Positions 21,685-30,176 of a stretch of DNA of 33,261 nucleotides are shown here, in pieces (position 1 is the first letter of the stretch; each line of letters begins with the position of its first letter). Below the pieces are notes generated by a model. It saw only the letters and a program-made list of their open reading frames with translations. It was not told the DNA's origin and did not search any database. Source of the DNA: Thermoflexales bacterium. GTDB lineage: Bacteria; Chloroflexota; Anaerolineae; B4-G1; DUEL01. The DNA is taken from the NCBI GenBank assembly GCA_014360895.1, contig JACIWQ010000026.1:1-33261 (forward strand). Reading direction: 5' to 3'. The position numbers and the translations under genes were made by a program.

Positions 21685-22482
21685 ATGAACCGCATCGCGC
21701 GCTTTGAGGCTCTGGCGGAACAATGGGTAGAGGGGACGTTCGCCCGGCTCTTCGGCGGGCAGATTCACCCCCTGGAAGTGGCCACCCATGTGGCCCGGGC
21801 GATGGAGGACGTCTGCTCCCAGGCCGCCGACGGCACCCCCATAGCCCCGACCCACTACCAGATTGACCTCCACCCGCAGGACCTGGACGCGCTGCGGGCG
21901 CGCCACCCCGCGCCGGAGGAGGAACTGGCCCGCTACGTGGAGGACCTGGCCCGCCAGGCCGGAATGCTCCTGTTGACCCCACCCGTTATTACCCTGAACC
22001 CGCTCCCGGACATGCCCAACCATACGGTGCGCGTTCAGGCTTTCCATGAGCAGGCGGAGAGCCGCGATGAGAGTGTCACCCGCCAGATGGATGGGGGCGC
22101 CCCGCCGCCCGCAGAGCCATCCCCGGGCTACTGCTTCCTCATCATCGGCGGACAGCGACACGTCCCCCTGACCGCGCCCACGGTCAACATCGGGCGGGCG
22201 CTGGATAACGACATCATCATAGAGCACCCCCATGTCTCCCGCCACCACGCCCAACTCCGCCGCCGCTACGGCCGCTACGTCCTCTACGACCTGGGTAGTT
22301 CCGGTGGGACGCTGGTCAACGGCTACCCCGTCCAGGAGTGCGTCCTCCGCTCCGGAGACGTCATCTCTCTGGCGGACTTTGAGATCATCTACGGCGAAGA
22401 GCCCTCCCCTCCTCCCGGTGAACCGCCCGAAGAGGCATCCACCACAGAGGGAATCCCTGTCCAGCCCCAGGAATTGCAATGA
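21685..22482 (+). CDS. FhaA-like protein, DUF3662 plus FHA domain
   Basis: The 265-residue product has an N-terminal DUF3662 domain (FEALAEQWVEGTFARLFGGQIHPLEVATHVARAM, residues 1-115), a Pro-rich linker and a C-terminal FHA domain (NIGRALDNDIIIEHPHVSRHHAQL ... DLGSSGGTLVNGYPV) that binds phosphothreonine peptides. The FHA binding-loop residues GR, SRHH and NG are all present. In other bacteria FhaA links Ser/Thr kinase signalling to cell-wall synthesis at the membrane. The ATG at 21685 lies at the predicted transcription start. The gene overlaps the following FHA gene by 4 nt (ATGA). No kinase, phosphatase or cell-wall gene follows, unlike the common fha-pstP-rodA-pbp-pknB cluster. Confidence 0.9.
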   Translation: MNRIARFEALAEQWVEGTFARLFGGQIHPLEVATHVARAMEDVCSQAADGTPIAPTHYQIDLHPQDLDALRARHPAPEEELARYVEDLARQAGMLLLTPPVITLNPLPDMPNHTVRVQAFHEQAESRDESVTRQMDGGAPPPAEPSPGYCFLIIGGQRHVPLTAPTVNIGRALDNDIIIEHPHVSRHHAQLRRRYGRYVLYDLGSSGGTLVNGYPVQECVLRSGDVISLADFEIIYGEEPSPPPGEPPEEASTTEGIPVQPQELQ

Positions 22483-22919
22483 TAGCGGGAGAAGTCCTCT
22501 TGCTGGCCCTGCGTATCCTCCTGGCCATGCTCCTCTATACCTTCCTGGCCGCGCTCTTCTTCCTTCTCTGGCGCGATCTGCGCCGCAGCGCCGGACGGGA
22601 GACAATCCCCCGCGAAGAGATGCGCCTGGTGGTTGTGAAGGCAGGGGAGCGCGGGCCGGAACCGGGCACCGTCTTCCCTCTCCAAGAGGTGAATTCCCTG
22701 GGACGCGCCCCCTCCAGCACCATCCGTCTATCCGACCCGTTCGTATCGTCCCACCACGCCCTGATTACCTGGCGGGAGGGACGCTGGTGGCTGGAAGACC
22801 TGGGGAGCAAGAACGGCACCACGCTCAACGACGAACCGGTCACCCGCCCGACCGTGGTGGATTCGGGGGACCTGATTGGCATCGGGAAGGTCGTTTTCCG
22901 GATAGAGGCCGGGGAGTGA
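22479..22919 (+). CDS. FhaB-like membrane-anchored FHA protein
   Basis: The 146-residue product starts with a transmembrane helix (LLLALRILLAMLLYTFLAALFFLLW, about 6-30), a short basic segment, and a C-terminal FHA domain (SLGRAPSSTIRLSDPFVSSHHALI ... DLGSKNGTTLNDEPV, about 70-140). It would present a phosphothreonine-binding module on the cytosolic face of the membrane. The start overlaps the fhaA stop (ATGA), so the two are coupled and probably act together. The kinase that phosphorylates their ligands is not in this window. Confidence 0.9.
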   Translation: MIAGEVLLLALRILLAMLLYTFLAALFFLLWRDLRRSAGRETIPREEMRLVVVKAGERGPEPGTVFPLQEVNSLGRAPSSTIRLSDPFVSSHHALITWREGRWWLEDLGSKNGTTLNDEPVTRPTVVDSGDLIGIGKVVFRIEAGE

Positions 22920-22978
22920 CCCCCCGCAGACTTCCGCTCTGAAGAGCTTTGTGCAACATCCAACTGCCGGAGGATGTC

Positions 22979-23881
22979 GTGAAACTCACCACCATGCACG
23001 ACGCCATCGCCCAATACGTCCACGACGGCGACACCGTCGCCATTGAGGGCTTCACCGCCTGCATCGGCTTCGCCGCCGCCCACGAAATCATCCGCCAGGG
23101 CCGGCGGGACCTGGTCCTCTGCCGGATGACCCCCGACCTGGTCTACGACCAGATGGTCGCGGCCGGGTGCGCCCGGAAACTGGTCTTCTCCTACCTGGGC
23201 AACCCCGGCGTGGGCCCCCTGCACGCCATCCGGCGCGCGGTGGAGAAGGGCATCCCCAACCCCCTGGAACTGGAGGAGTACTCCCATTTCGGGATGGTCG
23301 GGCGCTACATCGCCGGGGCCTACCGCCTCCCCTTCTTCCCCCTCCGCTCCTACGTGGGCAGCGACCTCCCGAAGGTCAACCCCCGCATCCAGTTCGTGGA
23401 GAGCCCCTACGGGGACGGGCCCGTCGCCGTGGTGCCGCCCCTCAACCCCGACGTCGCCATCATCCACGCCCAGCGGGCCGACGTCCACGGCAACACCCAA
23501 CTCTGGGGACTGCTGGGGGCCCAGAAGGAGGCCGCCTTCGCTGCCCGGCACGTCATCGTCGTGGTAGAGGAGATTGTAGACGAAGAGGTCATCCGCTCCG
23601 ACCCCAACCGGACCCTCATCCCCGGCCTGATCGTGGACGCGGTGGTCCACGAGCCCTACGGCGCCCATCCCTCCTACGTCCAGGGCTACTACGACCGGGA
23701 CAACGACTTCTACCTGCGCTGGGACGAGATCAGCCGGGACGAGGCCGCCACCCGCGCCTGGCTGGAGGAGTGGGTCTACGGCGTCCGGGACCGGGCGGAG
23801 TACGTGGAGAAGATGGGCCGGGAGACCTGGGAGCGGCTCAAGCCCGCCCAGGCCTGGTCCCGCCCCGTCAATTACGGTTAG
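22979..23881 (+). CDS. CoA-transferase family I, subunit A
   Basis: The 300-residue product is the alpha subunit of a family I CoA transferase (glutaconate/3-oxoacid or IpdA-like). It begins TTMHDAIAQYVHDGDTVAIEGFTACIGFAAAHEIIRQG, with the expected glycine-rich turn, and continues with LVFSYLGNPGVGPLHAIRRAVE and NPDVAIIHAQRADVHGNTQLWG. It would form a heteromer with the next gene and move CoA between carboxylates, or open a CoA-ester ring as in IpdAB; I cannot choose. The start is the GTG at 22979, with GGAGG at 5 nt; the ORF track's TTG at 22949 has no such site. The gene follows the FHA pair by 59 nt. Confidence 0.9.
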   Translation: MKLTTMHDAIAQYVHDGDTVAIEGFTACIGFAAAHEIIRQGRRDLVLCRMTPDLVYDQMVAAGCARKLVFSYLGNPGVGPLHAIRRAVEKGIPNPLELEEYSHFGMVGRYIAGAYRLPFFPLRSYVGSDLPKVNPRIQFVESPYGDGPVAVVPPLNPDVAIIHAQRADVHGNTQLWGLLGAQKEAAFAARHVIVVVEEIVDEEVIRSDPNRTLIPGLIVDAVVHEPYGAHPSYVQGYYDRDNDFYLRWDEISRDEAATRAWLEEWVYGVRDRAEYVEKMGRETWERLKPAQAWSRPVNYG

Positions 23882-23884
23882 CCC

Positions 23885-23911
23885 GTAGGACAACGGCTCG
23901 CAGTTGTCTAC
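23885..23911. repeat. Imperfect ggacaac palindrome between the CoA-transferase genes
   Basis: Arms gtaggacaac and gttgtctac pair with a one-base bulge around gctcgca. It is related to the perfect palindromes at 5745-5767 and 24820-24849, sharing the ggacaac/gttgtc core. Confidence 0.65.
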
Positions 23912-23927
23912 ATTGCAGGAGATGGCT

Positions 23928-24692
23928 ATGAGCGACTACTCTCCCTCCGAGATGATGATCGTCGCCGCGGCGCGGGCGCTGGCGGGGGTCCGGACGGTCT
24001 TCGTGGGCGTGGGGCTTCCCAACGTCGCCTGCAACCTGGCCCAGCGGACCGTCGCGCCGGACCTGGAACTGGTCTACGAGAGCGGGGTGTACGGCGCGCG
24101 GCCAGCCCGCCTCCCCCTCTCCATCGGCGACCCGGCCCTGGTCACCGGCGCGCTCTCCGTCTGCTCTATGGCCGACCTCTTCGGCCTCTACCTGCAGGGG
24201 GGCCGGATAGAGGTGGCCTTCCTGGGCGGCGCGCAGATTGACCGCTTCGGCAACCTGAACACCACCGTCATCGGCGACTACGCCCGCCCCAAAGTCCGCC
24301 TGCCCGGCTCCGGCGGCGCGTGCGAGATCGCCATCCACGCGAAGCAGGTCTTCATCATCATGCGCCTGAGCTGCCGGTCCTTCGTGGAGCGGTTGGATTT
24401 TCTCACCAGCCCGGGCCACCTGGGCGGCGCGGGAGAGCGAGAGCGGTTGGGGATGCCGGGCCGGGGGCCGCAGGTCGTTGTCACCGACAAGTGTGTCTTC
24501 CGGTTTGACCCCGCCAGCGGCGAGATGGTGCTGGTGAGCCTCCATCCGGGGGTCCGGCTGGAGGACGTCCGGGCCGAGATGGGCTGGGAGCCCCGCGTCT
24601 CCCCCGACCTGAGGGAGACAGAGCCCCCAACCCCTGAGGAACTGCGCCTCCTGCGGGAGGAACTGGACCCGCTGGGGGTGTATCGGTCGTAG
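23928..24692 (+). CDS. CoA-transferase family I, subunit B
   Basis: The 254-residue product is the beta subunit matching the gene before it. It shows MMIVAAARALAGVRTVFVGVGLPNVACNLAQR, then LELVYESGVYGARP, in which the Glu of YESG falls where family I enzymes keep the catalytic glutamate of the ENG-type motif, and LGGAQIDRFGNLNTTVIGDY. The start is the ATG at 23928 with AGGAG at 6 nt; the track start at 23904 (TTG) and the ATG at 23922 are poorer. With the thiolase downstream it suggests activation and thiolytic cleavage of a carboxylic acid as CoA ester; the substrate is not evident. Confidence 0.9.
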   Translation: MSDYSPSEMMIVAAARALAGVRTVFVGVGLPNVACNLAQRTVAPDLELVYESGVYGARPARLPLSIGDPALVTGALSVCSMADLFGLYLQGGRIEVAFLGGAQIDRFGNLNTTVIGDYARPKVRLPGSGGACEIAIHAKQVFIIMRLSCRSFVERLDFLTSPGHLGGAGERERLGMPGRGPQVVVTDKCVFRFDPASGEMVLVSLHPGVRLEDVRAEMGWEPRVSPDLRETEPPTPEELRLLREELDPLGVYRS

Positions 24693-24697
24693 GATTC

Positions 24698-24768
24698 ACC
24701 GCAAAGAGCGCAGAGGGCGCAGAGACGATGAAAGGTTTTTTCTCTGCGTTCTCCGCGTCCTCTGCGGT
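24698..24768. repeat. gcgcagagg-type inverted repeat, copy 1
   Basis: Arms accgcaaagagcgcagaggg and the inverse ...ctccgcgtcctctgcggt enclose agacgatgaaaggttttttc. It begins 5 nt after the subunit B stop. The inner segment gcgcagacgatg-like sequence and T-run recur almost unchanged at 24851-24890. Confidence 0.85.
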
Positions 24769-24780
24769 TTCAAAGGATTT

Positions 24781-24913
24781 ACCGCGGAGAGCGCAGAGGG
24801 CGCAGAGAAGACTTTTGAGTGTGGGACAACTGCGAGCAGTTGTCCCACAAAGCGCAGAGGGCGCAGAGACGATGAAAGGTTTTTTTCTCTGGGTTCTCCG
24901 CGTGCTCTGCGGT
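24781..24913. repeat. gcgcagagg-type inverted repeat, copy 2, with a nested palindrome
   Basis: Starts accgcggagagcgcagaggg and ends with the inverse ctccgcgtgctctgcggt. Inside, between two partial direct copies of gcgcagagggcgcagaga, sits the separate ggacaac palindrome at 24820-24849. The element ends 14 nt before the thiolase ATG, just upstream of its GGAGGAG site. The 235-nt gap contains nothing else. Confidence 0.85.
24820..24849. repeat. Perfect 14-nt-arm ggacaac palindrome nested in a repeat
   Basis: tgtgggacaactgc (24820-24833), loop ga, gcagttgtcccaca (24836-24849). All 14 positions pair. The outer 11 nt are identical to the palindrome at 5745-5767. Confidence 0.88.
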
Positions 24914-24927
24914 TAAAGGGAGGAGTT

Positions 24928-26115
24928 ATGCGAATCCAGGACGTGGTCATCCTTTCCGCCGTGCGGACGCCCATTGGGGCGTTCGGCGGCGCGCTGAAGG
25001 ACATCCCGGCGGCCCGGCTGGGGGCGGTCGCCGCGCGGGCCGCGCTGGAGCGGGCCGGCATCCCCCCCGACGGGGTGGACGAGGTCATCTTCGGGTGCGC
25101 CCGCCAGGCCGGCAACGGCCCCAACGTCGCCCGGCAGGTCGCCTGGCACGCGGGGGTCCCCGTGGACCGGCCCGCCTTCACCGTCAACAAGGCCTGCGCC
25201 AGCGGCCTCAAGGCCGTCACCCTGGGAGTCCAGTCCATCCTGACCGGTGAGAACCAGGCCGTCCTCGTCGGCGGCGTGGAACAGATGTCCCAGATTCCCT
25301 ATCTCCTGCTGAAGGCCCGCTGGGGCTACCGGCTGGGGGAGGACACGGTGGTGGACGCGATGTACCGGGACGGCTACATGTGCCCGCTGGCGGAGATGCT
25401 GATGGGGGAGACGGCGGAACTGCTGGCGGAGCGGTACGGAATCTCCCGCGAGGAGCAGGACCGGTTCGCGCTGGAGAGCCACCGGAAGGCGGTGGCAGCG
25501 TGGGAGAGCGGCGCTTTTGCGGGCGAGGTCGTCCCGGTGGAAGCCCCCGGCCCCAAAGGGGGGACGGTCATCGTGGAGCGGGATGAGCGTCCACGGGCGG
25601 ACACGTCGCTGGAGAAACTGGCGAAACTCCCACCGGCCTTCAAGAAGGACGGGACCATCACTGCCGGGAACGCCTCCGGCATCGCCGACGGCGCGGCCGC
25701 GCTGGTCGTCGCCTCCGCCGACTGGGCCCGGGCCCACGGGCTGACGCCGAGCGCGCACTTTCTGGGCTTCGCCTCCGGCGCCGTCCACCCCCGGGAGATG
25801 GGGTTGGGCCCCGTCCCCGCCACCCTCCGGCTGCTGGAGCGGACGGGGCTTTCGCTGGACGACTTTGACCTGATAGAACTGAACGAGGCCTTCGCCGCGC
25901 AGGTGCTGGCGGTGGAGCGGGAGTTGCCCTGGGACCCGGCCCGGCGCAACGTTCACGGCGGCGCGGTCGCGCTGGGCCATCCCACCGGATGCACCGGCGC
26001 GCGCATCCTGGTCACCCTCCTCAACGCCCTGCGGGTCCACGGCCGGGCGCTGGGCCTGGCGACCCTCTGCGTCAGCGGCGGGTTGGGGATGAGCGTGGCG
26101 GTGGAAATTCTTTAG
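24928..26115 (+). CDS. Acetyl-CoA C-acyltransferase (thiolase)
   Basis: The 395-residue product catalyses thiolytic cleavage of 3-oxoacyl-CoA or the reverse Claisen condensation. The nucleophile lies in [10 protein letters not shown] (C90), the second active-site set is [17 protein letters not shown] (H351) and the base cysteine is in [11 protein letters not shown] (C381); [14 protein letters not shown] is the usual preceding helix. Length and motif order are standard for degradative and biosynthetic thiolases, so direction is not decided. The ATG at 24928 has GGGAGGAG upstream. It follows the CoA-transferase pair on the same strand beyond a block of repeats and shares its stop codon with the stem of the following inverted repeat. 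Confidence 0.95.
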   Translation: MRIQDVVILSAVRTPIGAFGGALKDIPAARLGAVAARAALERAGIPPDGVDEVIFGCARQAGNGPNVARQVAWHAGVPVDRPAFTVNKACASGLKAVTLGVQSILTGENQAVLVGGVEQMSQIPYLLLKARWGYRLGEDTVVDAMYRDGYMCPLAEMLMGETAELLAERYGISREEQDRFALESHRKAVAAWESGAFAGEVVPVEAPGPKGGTVIVERDERPRADTSLEKLAKLPPAFKKDGTITAGNASGIADGAAALVVASADWARAHGLTPSAHFLGFASGAVHPREMGLGPVPATLRLLERTGLSLDDFDLIELNEAFAAQVLAVERELPWDPARRNVHGGAVALGHPTGCTGARILVTLLNALRVHGRALGLATLCVSGGLGMSVAVEIL

Positions 26116-26146
26116 GTGACCGTCACCTTTGAGGTGACGGTCACCT
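26114..26146. terminator. Perfect 15-nt inverted repeat between convergent thiolase and yajC
   Basis: aggtgaccgtcacct (26114-26128), loop ttg, aggtgacggtcacct (26132-26146). It starts inside the thiolase TAG and lies 6 nt from the yajC stop, so it could end transcription from both sides. There is no T-run after either stem, so it is an atypical terminator. Each arm is itself a small palindrome (ggtgac/gtcacc), so it can also form two hairpins. Confidence 0.6.
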
Positions 26147-26152
26147 TTCCGA

Positions 26153-26419
26153 TCACTCGCCGGAGGGCCCCACCCGTCGGCTGATGGCCCCGATGTTGAA
26201 GCGAATCTCCACCCCAGGGGCAACCTCCAGGCGCGCCAGGCCGCTCTCCCGGTCCAGGTAGGTCAGTTTGCCGTAGATGCCGCCGATGGTGATGACCTCG
26301 TCGCCAACCTGGAGTTCGTCCATACGTTGCTGGTATCGCTTGCGCGCCCGCCACTGGCTCCAGAGCATGAAGCCCAGCATGGCGGCAATAAAGATGATGA
26401 GAACAAGGGTTTGGTCCAT
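26153..26419 (-). CDS. yajC: Preprotein translocase accessory subunit YajC
   Basis: YajC is a small inner-membrane partner of the SecDF complex. The 88-residue product has a single N-terminal transmembrane helix (LVLIIFIAAMLGFMLW, about 5-20), a charged segment RARKRYQQRMDEL, and the family core LQVGDEVITIGGIYGKLTYLDRESGLARLEVAPGVEIRFNIGAI. The ATG at 26419 is preceded by AGGAG. secD and secF are not adjacent here. It lies downstream of hypF on the same strand, past a 14-bp tandem repeat. Confidence 0.94.
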   Translation of the reverse strand: MDQTLVLIIFIAAMLGFMLWSQWRARKRYQQRMDELQVGDEVITIGGIYGKLTYLDRESGLARLEVAPGVEIRFNIGAISRRVGPSGE

Positions 26420-26429
26420 GGGGTCTCCT

Positions 26430-26514
26430 GTGAAAGTGAAAAGTGAGACGTGAAAAGTGAAACGTGAAAAGTGAAACGTGAAAAGTGAAACGTGAAAGGT
26501 GAAAAGTGAAGCGT
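26430..26514. repeat. 14-bp tandem repeat between hypF and yajC
   Basis: Three exact units of gtgaaaagtgaaac (26450-26463, 26464-26477, 26478-26491) are flanked by degenerate copies with gtgaaagtgaaaagtgag and gtgaaaggtgaaaagtgaag. Units directly abut with no spacers. The block fills the gap upstream of the yajC ribosome binding site. Confidence 0.9.
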
Positions 26515-26523
26515 GGGGTGGGA

Positions 26524-28875
26524 TCAGGGCCGCTCCGCGATGACCGCCTGGCCCAGGGAAATCCCCGCGATGACCGCCTGGCCCAGGGAGATGCCCGCGT
26601 CGTTGGGCGGGACCAGGCGGTGGACGTAGACCGTGAACCCCGCTTCCTCCAGGAGTGCCATCGTCTTCCCCAGCAAGGTGATGTTCTGGAAGACGCCGCC
26701 GGAGAGGGCCACTTCGTTCAGGCCGGTCCCGGCGCGCAGCCGCAGGCAGACCTCCCGCACCATCGCCGCCACGCCGTTGTGGAAGCGGGCCGCGATCACG
26801 CCGACGGGCACCCCGTCCCGCACATCCTCCACGACGGCCCGGACCACCGGCGCCGGGTCTATCTCCTCTCCCACTCCGAATGGGTACGCCTCCTCCACGC
26901 CCTCCGCCACCTGCATCTCCAGTTCCACCGCCGCCTGGGCCTCGTAGTTGATCTCCTGGCGCACCCCGGCCAGCGCGGCGACAGCATCAAAGAGCCGCCC
27001 CATGCTGGAGGTGGGGACGACGTTCAGCCCTTGGACCAGTTGCCGCTCCAAGACGGCCCGTTCGGCCTCCGTCGCGGCGGCCACGGGCGGCAGGCCCTCG
27101 TCCCAGGAGACCCCCGCCGCCCAGAGGTGGGCCAGGGCCGTCCGGTAGGGCCGCCGGATCGCCGCGTCGCCTCCGGGAAGGGGGATGTAGCGGAGGTGGG
27201 CCACCCGCCGGAAGGACGCGTAGTCCGCAATCAGAAACTCCCCACCCCAGATGGCCCCATCCGTCCCGTAGCCGGTGCCGTCAAAGGCCACGCCGATGAC
27301 CGGACGGTCGCCCGCCAGTCCGTTCTCCGCCATGCACGCGGCGATATGGGCGTGGTGGTGCTGGACGGGGACGAGGGGCAGACGGCCTGCCCGTTCCCGC
27401 GCGTAGCGGGTGGAGAGGTAGGCCGGGTGCAGGTCATGGGCCACGACCTCCGGCTCCACCCGGAAGGTCCGCTTCAACTGCTCCACCATGTCCTCAAAGA
27501 AGCGCAGCGTCTCGTAGTTCTCCATATCGCCGATGTGCTGGCTGAGGAAGGCATACTGCTCGCGGGTCAGGCAGAAGGTGTTCTTCAGTTCGGCCCCCAC
27601 CGCCAGGACAGGCCGGACGGAGAAGGGCAGGTGGACGGGGTACGGCGCGTAGCCGCGCGAGCGCCGGATGGGGAGTTCGGCCCCCCGAAAGATGCGGGTG
27701 ACGCTATCGTCGCAGCGGGCGTGAATCTCCCGGTCGTGGAGGAGGAACGCATCCGCCAGTGCGGCCAGCTGCTCCAGCGCCTCCTCGTTCCGGGTGACAA
27801 TGGGCTCCTCGGAGTAGTTGCCGGAGGTCATCACCAGCGCGAGGGGGAAGCCCTCCGCCGGTTCCAGGAGCAGGTAGTGGAGGGGGGTGTAGGGGAGCAT
27901 GACGCCCAGGTAGCGGTTGCCCGGCGCCACCAGCGGGGAGATGGGGGCATCCGCCCGGCGGCGCAGGAGGACGATGGGCCGCTGACGGGAGGTCAGCAGG
28001 GCCCGCTCTGCCTCGTTTACCTCGCAGTACCGCTCCACCGTCGGGAGGTCAAAGGACATAATGGCGAAGGGTTTGTCCACCCGTCCCTTGCGCTCCCGCA
28101 GGCGGGCCACCGGCGCGTCGGTGGTGGCGTCGCAGGCCAGGTGGAATCCCCCCAGTCCTTTGACGGCGACAATCCGGCCCTCCCGAATCGCCGCACGCGC
28201 GGCCTGCAGGGCCTCCTCGCCGTAGAGGGGTGGGGCATCCGGCGCGGCCCGGAACTCCAGCCGTGGCCCGCAGACCGGGCATGCGTTGGGCTGGGCGTGG
28301 AAACGGCGGTTGGCCGGGTCGTCGTACTCTGCCTGGCAATCCGGGCACATCACGAAGGGAGCCATCGTCGTGTTGGGCCGGTCGTAGGGGATGTCCCGGA
28401 TAATGGTGAAGCGGGGGCCGCAGTTGGTGCAGTTGATGAAGGGGTAGCGGTAGCGCCGGTCGCGGGGGTCAAAAAGTTCCCGCAGGCAGTCGTCGCAGAT
28501 GGCGACATCCGGCGAGATGGGGACGAATTCCCCCGGCCGGGCCTCGGAGTGGAGGATGCGGAAAGGCCTCACCCCCACCCCCCCCCCCCCCTCCCCCTCT
28601 CCCGTGTGATGGGAGAGGGGAAGGGGGGTGACGGTGATGCGCTCAATGCGGGCCAGAGGTGGGGCCTCTGTCCGCAGGCGGGCGATGAATTCGTCCAGGA
28701 CGGCCTCCGGGCCCACCGCTTCTATCTCCACCCCGGAGGAACTGTTGAGCACCCAGCCGGAAAGGCCCAGGCGGGTCGCCAGGTTGTAGACGAAGGGGCG
28801 AAAGCCCACCCCTTGGACGATGCCGGTAATGTGGATGCGGCGGGAGACGAGGGGGCTGTTAGCGGCGCCGTCCAT
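26524..28875 (-). CDS. hypF: Carbamoyltransferase HypF
   Basis: HypF makes thiocarbamate on HypE from carbamoyl phosphate, the source of CN ligands for [NiFe]-hydrogenases. The 783-residue product has the acylphosphatase domain ([15 protein letters not shown], about 18-32), two zinc fingers (CDDC...CTNC from 127; CPDC...CPVC from 177), a YrdC-like domain ([15 protein letters not shown]) and a Kae1-like domain ([24 protein letters not shown]). Two oddities: residues ~82-104 ([17 protein letters not shown]) are encoded by a palindromic element between acylphosphatase and zinc domains, and a 30-bp tandem duplication repeats [10 protein letters not shown] at the C-terminus. No other hyp gene or hydrogenase lies nearby. 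The start overlaps the glycosidase stop by 17 nt. Confidence 0.95.
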   Translation of the reverse strand: MDGAANSPLVSRRIHITGIVQGVGFRPFVYNLATRLGLSGWVLNSSSGVEIEAVGPEAVLDEFIARLRTEAPPLARIERITVTPLPLSHHTGEGEGGGGVGVRPFRILHSEARPGEFVPISPDVAICDDCLRELFDPRDRRYRYPFINCTNCGPRFTIIRDIPYDRPNTTMAPFVMCPDCQAEYDDPANRRFHAQPNACPVCGPRLEFRAAPDAPPLYGEEALQAARAAIREGRIVAVKGLGGFHLACDATTDAPVARLRERKGRVDKPFAIMSFDLPTVERYCEVNEAERALLTSRQRPIVLLRRRADAPISPLVAPGNRYLGVMLPYTPLHYLLLEPAEGFPLALVMTSGNYSEEPIVTRNEEALEQLAALADAFLLHDREIHARCDDSVTRIFRGAELPIRRSRGYAPYPVHLPFSVRPVLAVGAELKNTFCLTREQYAFLSQHIGDMENYETLRFFEDMVEQLKRTFRVEPEVVAHDLHPAYLSTRYARERAGRLPLVPVQHHHAHIAACMAENGLAGDRPVIGVAFDGTGYGTDGAIWGGEFLIADYASFRRVAHLRYIPLPGGDAAIRRPYRTALAHLWAAGVSWDEGLPPVAAATEAERAVLERQLVQGLNVVPTSSMGRLFDAVAALAGVRQEINYEAQAAVELEMQVAEGVEEAYPFGVGEEIDPAPVVRAVVEDVRDGVPVGVIAARFHNGVAAMVREVCLRLRAGTGLNEVALSGGVFQNITLLGKTMALLEEAGFTVYVHRLVPPNDAGISLGQAVIAGISLGQAVIAERP
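26535..26594. repeat. 30-bp tandem duplication at the hypF 3' end
   Basis: ccgcgatgaccgcctggccc... occurs at 26535-26564 and again at 26565-26594 with two differences near the end. It is in frame and encodes [10 protein letters not shown] twice just before the stop. Confidence 0.92.
28567..28633. repeat. Palindromic element inside hypF
   Basis: Inner arms cccctctccc (28594-28603) and gggagagggg (28611-28620) enclose gtgtgat; outer arms cctcaccccc and ggggggtgacgg extend the stem with a long C-run on one side. Exact ends are uncertain. It is in frame and encodes a Gly/Glu/Pro/His-rich linker. The outer arms resemble those of the smc element at 16948-17013. Confidence 0.75.
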
Positions 28876-30166
28876 TCTGGGCCACCTTTCCCAGGGCCAG
28901 GAGGGCCGCCAGCGCGGCGGCCACCAGGCCGGGGTTTGTCTTCAGAAACGAGGCCGCGCCTCTCAGGGGAGCAGGGACGGCCGCCGGGAGAGCAGGCGAT
29001 GGCGTCGGTGGGGGCGTGGGGGTCGCCGTCGGCGAAGGGGTGGGCGTCGCGGTGGGCGTGGGAGTCGGCGTGGCGGTGGGGGTCGGCGTCGCCGTCGGCG
29101 ACGGCGTGGGTGTGGGGGACGGCGTAGGGGTCGTCGTTGGCGTTGGCGGGAGGGGCGAAGGTATCGGCGATGGCAGCGGTGAAGGGGACGGTAAGGCCGC
29201 AGGCATCACCGCCGGAGATGCCCCAACCCGGTACGCCTCCGCCAGTTCGCGGGTCAGGTTCAGGTAGAGTTCTCCGTACCCCATGCTGGGCTCAATCTGC
29301 GTCCCCTCCATCCATTCGTTGAAACTGGTGACGATGACCCAGTCGGCCCCGCTCTGGGTCGCGCCCTGCCAGCAGCGGCGATAGTACTCCCCACCGGCCC
29401 GGTCGCGGACGAAGGCGTCGGCGCGGCCGGTGGCCCGGTCGTCGTATCCGGGCATGACCGTTGCCACCCAGAACTTCTCCGCACCGTTCCGGGCGCTCCA
29501 ATCCCGCACCCGTCGGCCCCAGCGGGTCAGCACCCCCTCCGGCGCCGGGTCCCAGGCGACGCTGTAAAGATGGTTGCCGTCAAACACCCGCAGGTAGTCC
29601 AGGTTCGTCCCTTCGGCAATCCAAATGGTCTCCCGGTTGGGGTCCACCTCCTGCCGGATGGCCTGCCAGGTCTCCACAGAGTACCGCTCCTGTCGCCAGA
29701 AGAAGATGACGGGACGCCCGCCCACCCGCAGGTAGGCAGGATGGGCCGCGTGGACCGTCCGCAGATGCCGGAGCGCGGCGACCACGTCGCCGGTGGAGTG
29801 GATGAAAGGACTGGTCAGTTCCAGGTCCACGGCGGCGGCGAGGCCATGTCGGGCCGCGATGTCCAGGAGCAGCGCAAAATTGGTCTCCGTCTGGTTGTTG
29901 GCGATCCAGGGGCCGTACCAGGACTGGACGAGAGCATCAATCCCGGCCTGACGGGCCCAGAGGACGTGCCGCTCTATGGTCGCCGGGTCGGCGGAGACAT
30001 ACCGCTGGGTCGGGTAGTCGGAGAGAGACCGTTCCCAGGTCGTCATGTCGTACCAGGCGTAGTAGAAAGCCAGAACCAGGCGCTCCCCGGAGGCGTGGAG
30101 GGTGGGCGCGCCGAGTCCGATGAGCACCAGTCCCAGAAGAAATCCATATCCGCATTTCCGAAACAT
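28859..30166 (-). CDS. GH99-like glycosidase with Pro/Thr linker and C-terminal membrane anchor
   Basis: The 435-residue product has a signal peptide ([25 protein letters not shown]), a catalytic domain like GH99/WbsX-type endo-mannosidase-like proteins ([59 protein letters not shown]), a ~70-residue Pro/Thr/Ser linker, and a C-terminal hydrophobic helix ([15 protein letters not shown]) with basic end. The enzyme is expected outside the cell, tethered to the membrane, acting on an alpha-linked polysaccharide (inference). The start was set at the ATG at 30166 because a TAGAAT -10 box ends 11 nt upstream of it and overlaps the alternative ATG at 30178. The ORF track extension to 31057 is antisense to the PHP gene. 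It overlaps hypF by 17 nt. Confidence 0.85.
   Translation of the reverse strand: MFRKCGYGFLLGLVLIGLGAPTLHASGERLVLAFYYAWYDMTTWERSLSDYPTQRYVSADPATIERHVLWARQAGIDALVQSWYGPWIANNQTETNFALLLDIAARHGLAAAVDLELTSPFIHSTGDVVAALRHLRTVHAAHPAYLRVGGRPVIFFWRQERYSVETWQAIRQEVDPNRETIWIAEGTNLDYLRVFDGNHLYSVAWDPAPEGVLTRWGRRVRDWSARNGAEKFWVATVMPGYDDRATGRADAFVRDRAGGEYYRRCWQGATQSGADWVIVTSFNEWMEGTQIEPSMGYGELYLNLTRELAEAYRVGASPAVMPAALPSPSPLPSPIPSPLPPTPTTTPTPSPTPTPSPTATPTPTATPTPTPTATPTPSPTATPTPPPTPSPALPAAVPAPLRGAASFLKTNPGLVAAALAALLALGKVAQNGRRR
29000..29215. repeat. Low-complexity tract encoding the Pro/Thr linker
   Basis: On the plus strand this is a GC-rich run of hexamer-like units (ggcgtc, gtgggg) that encodes PTPTPSPT-type repeats on the minus strand. 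It links the glycosidase domain to its membrane anchor. Tracts like this expand and contract easily, so its length may vary between strains. Confidence 0.85.
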
Positions 30167-30176
30167 CGTGGGATGC

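Noticed and set aside
26430-26514. Possible CRISPR array
   Set aside because: The 14-bp units abut directly with no spacers and there are no cas genes.
26506-29127. Plus-strand ORF of 873 codons opposite hypF
   Set aside because: Antisense of a clear HypF; begins inside the tandem repeat and has no motif.
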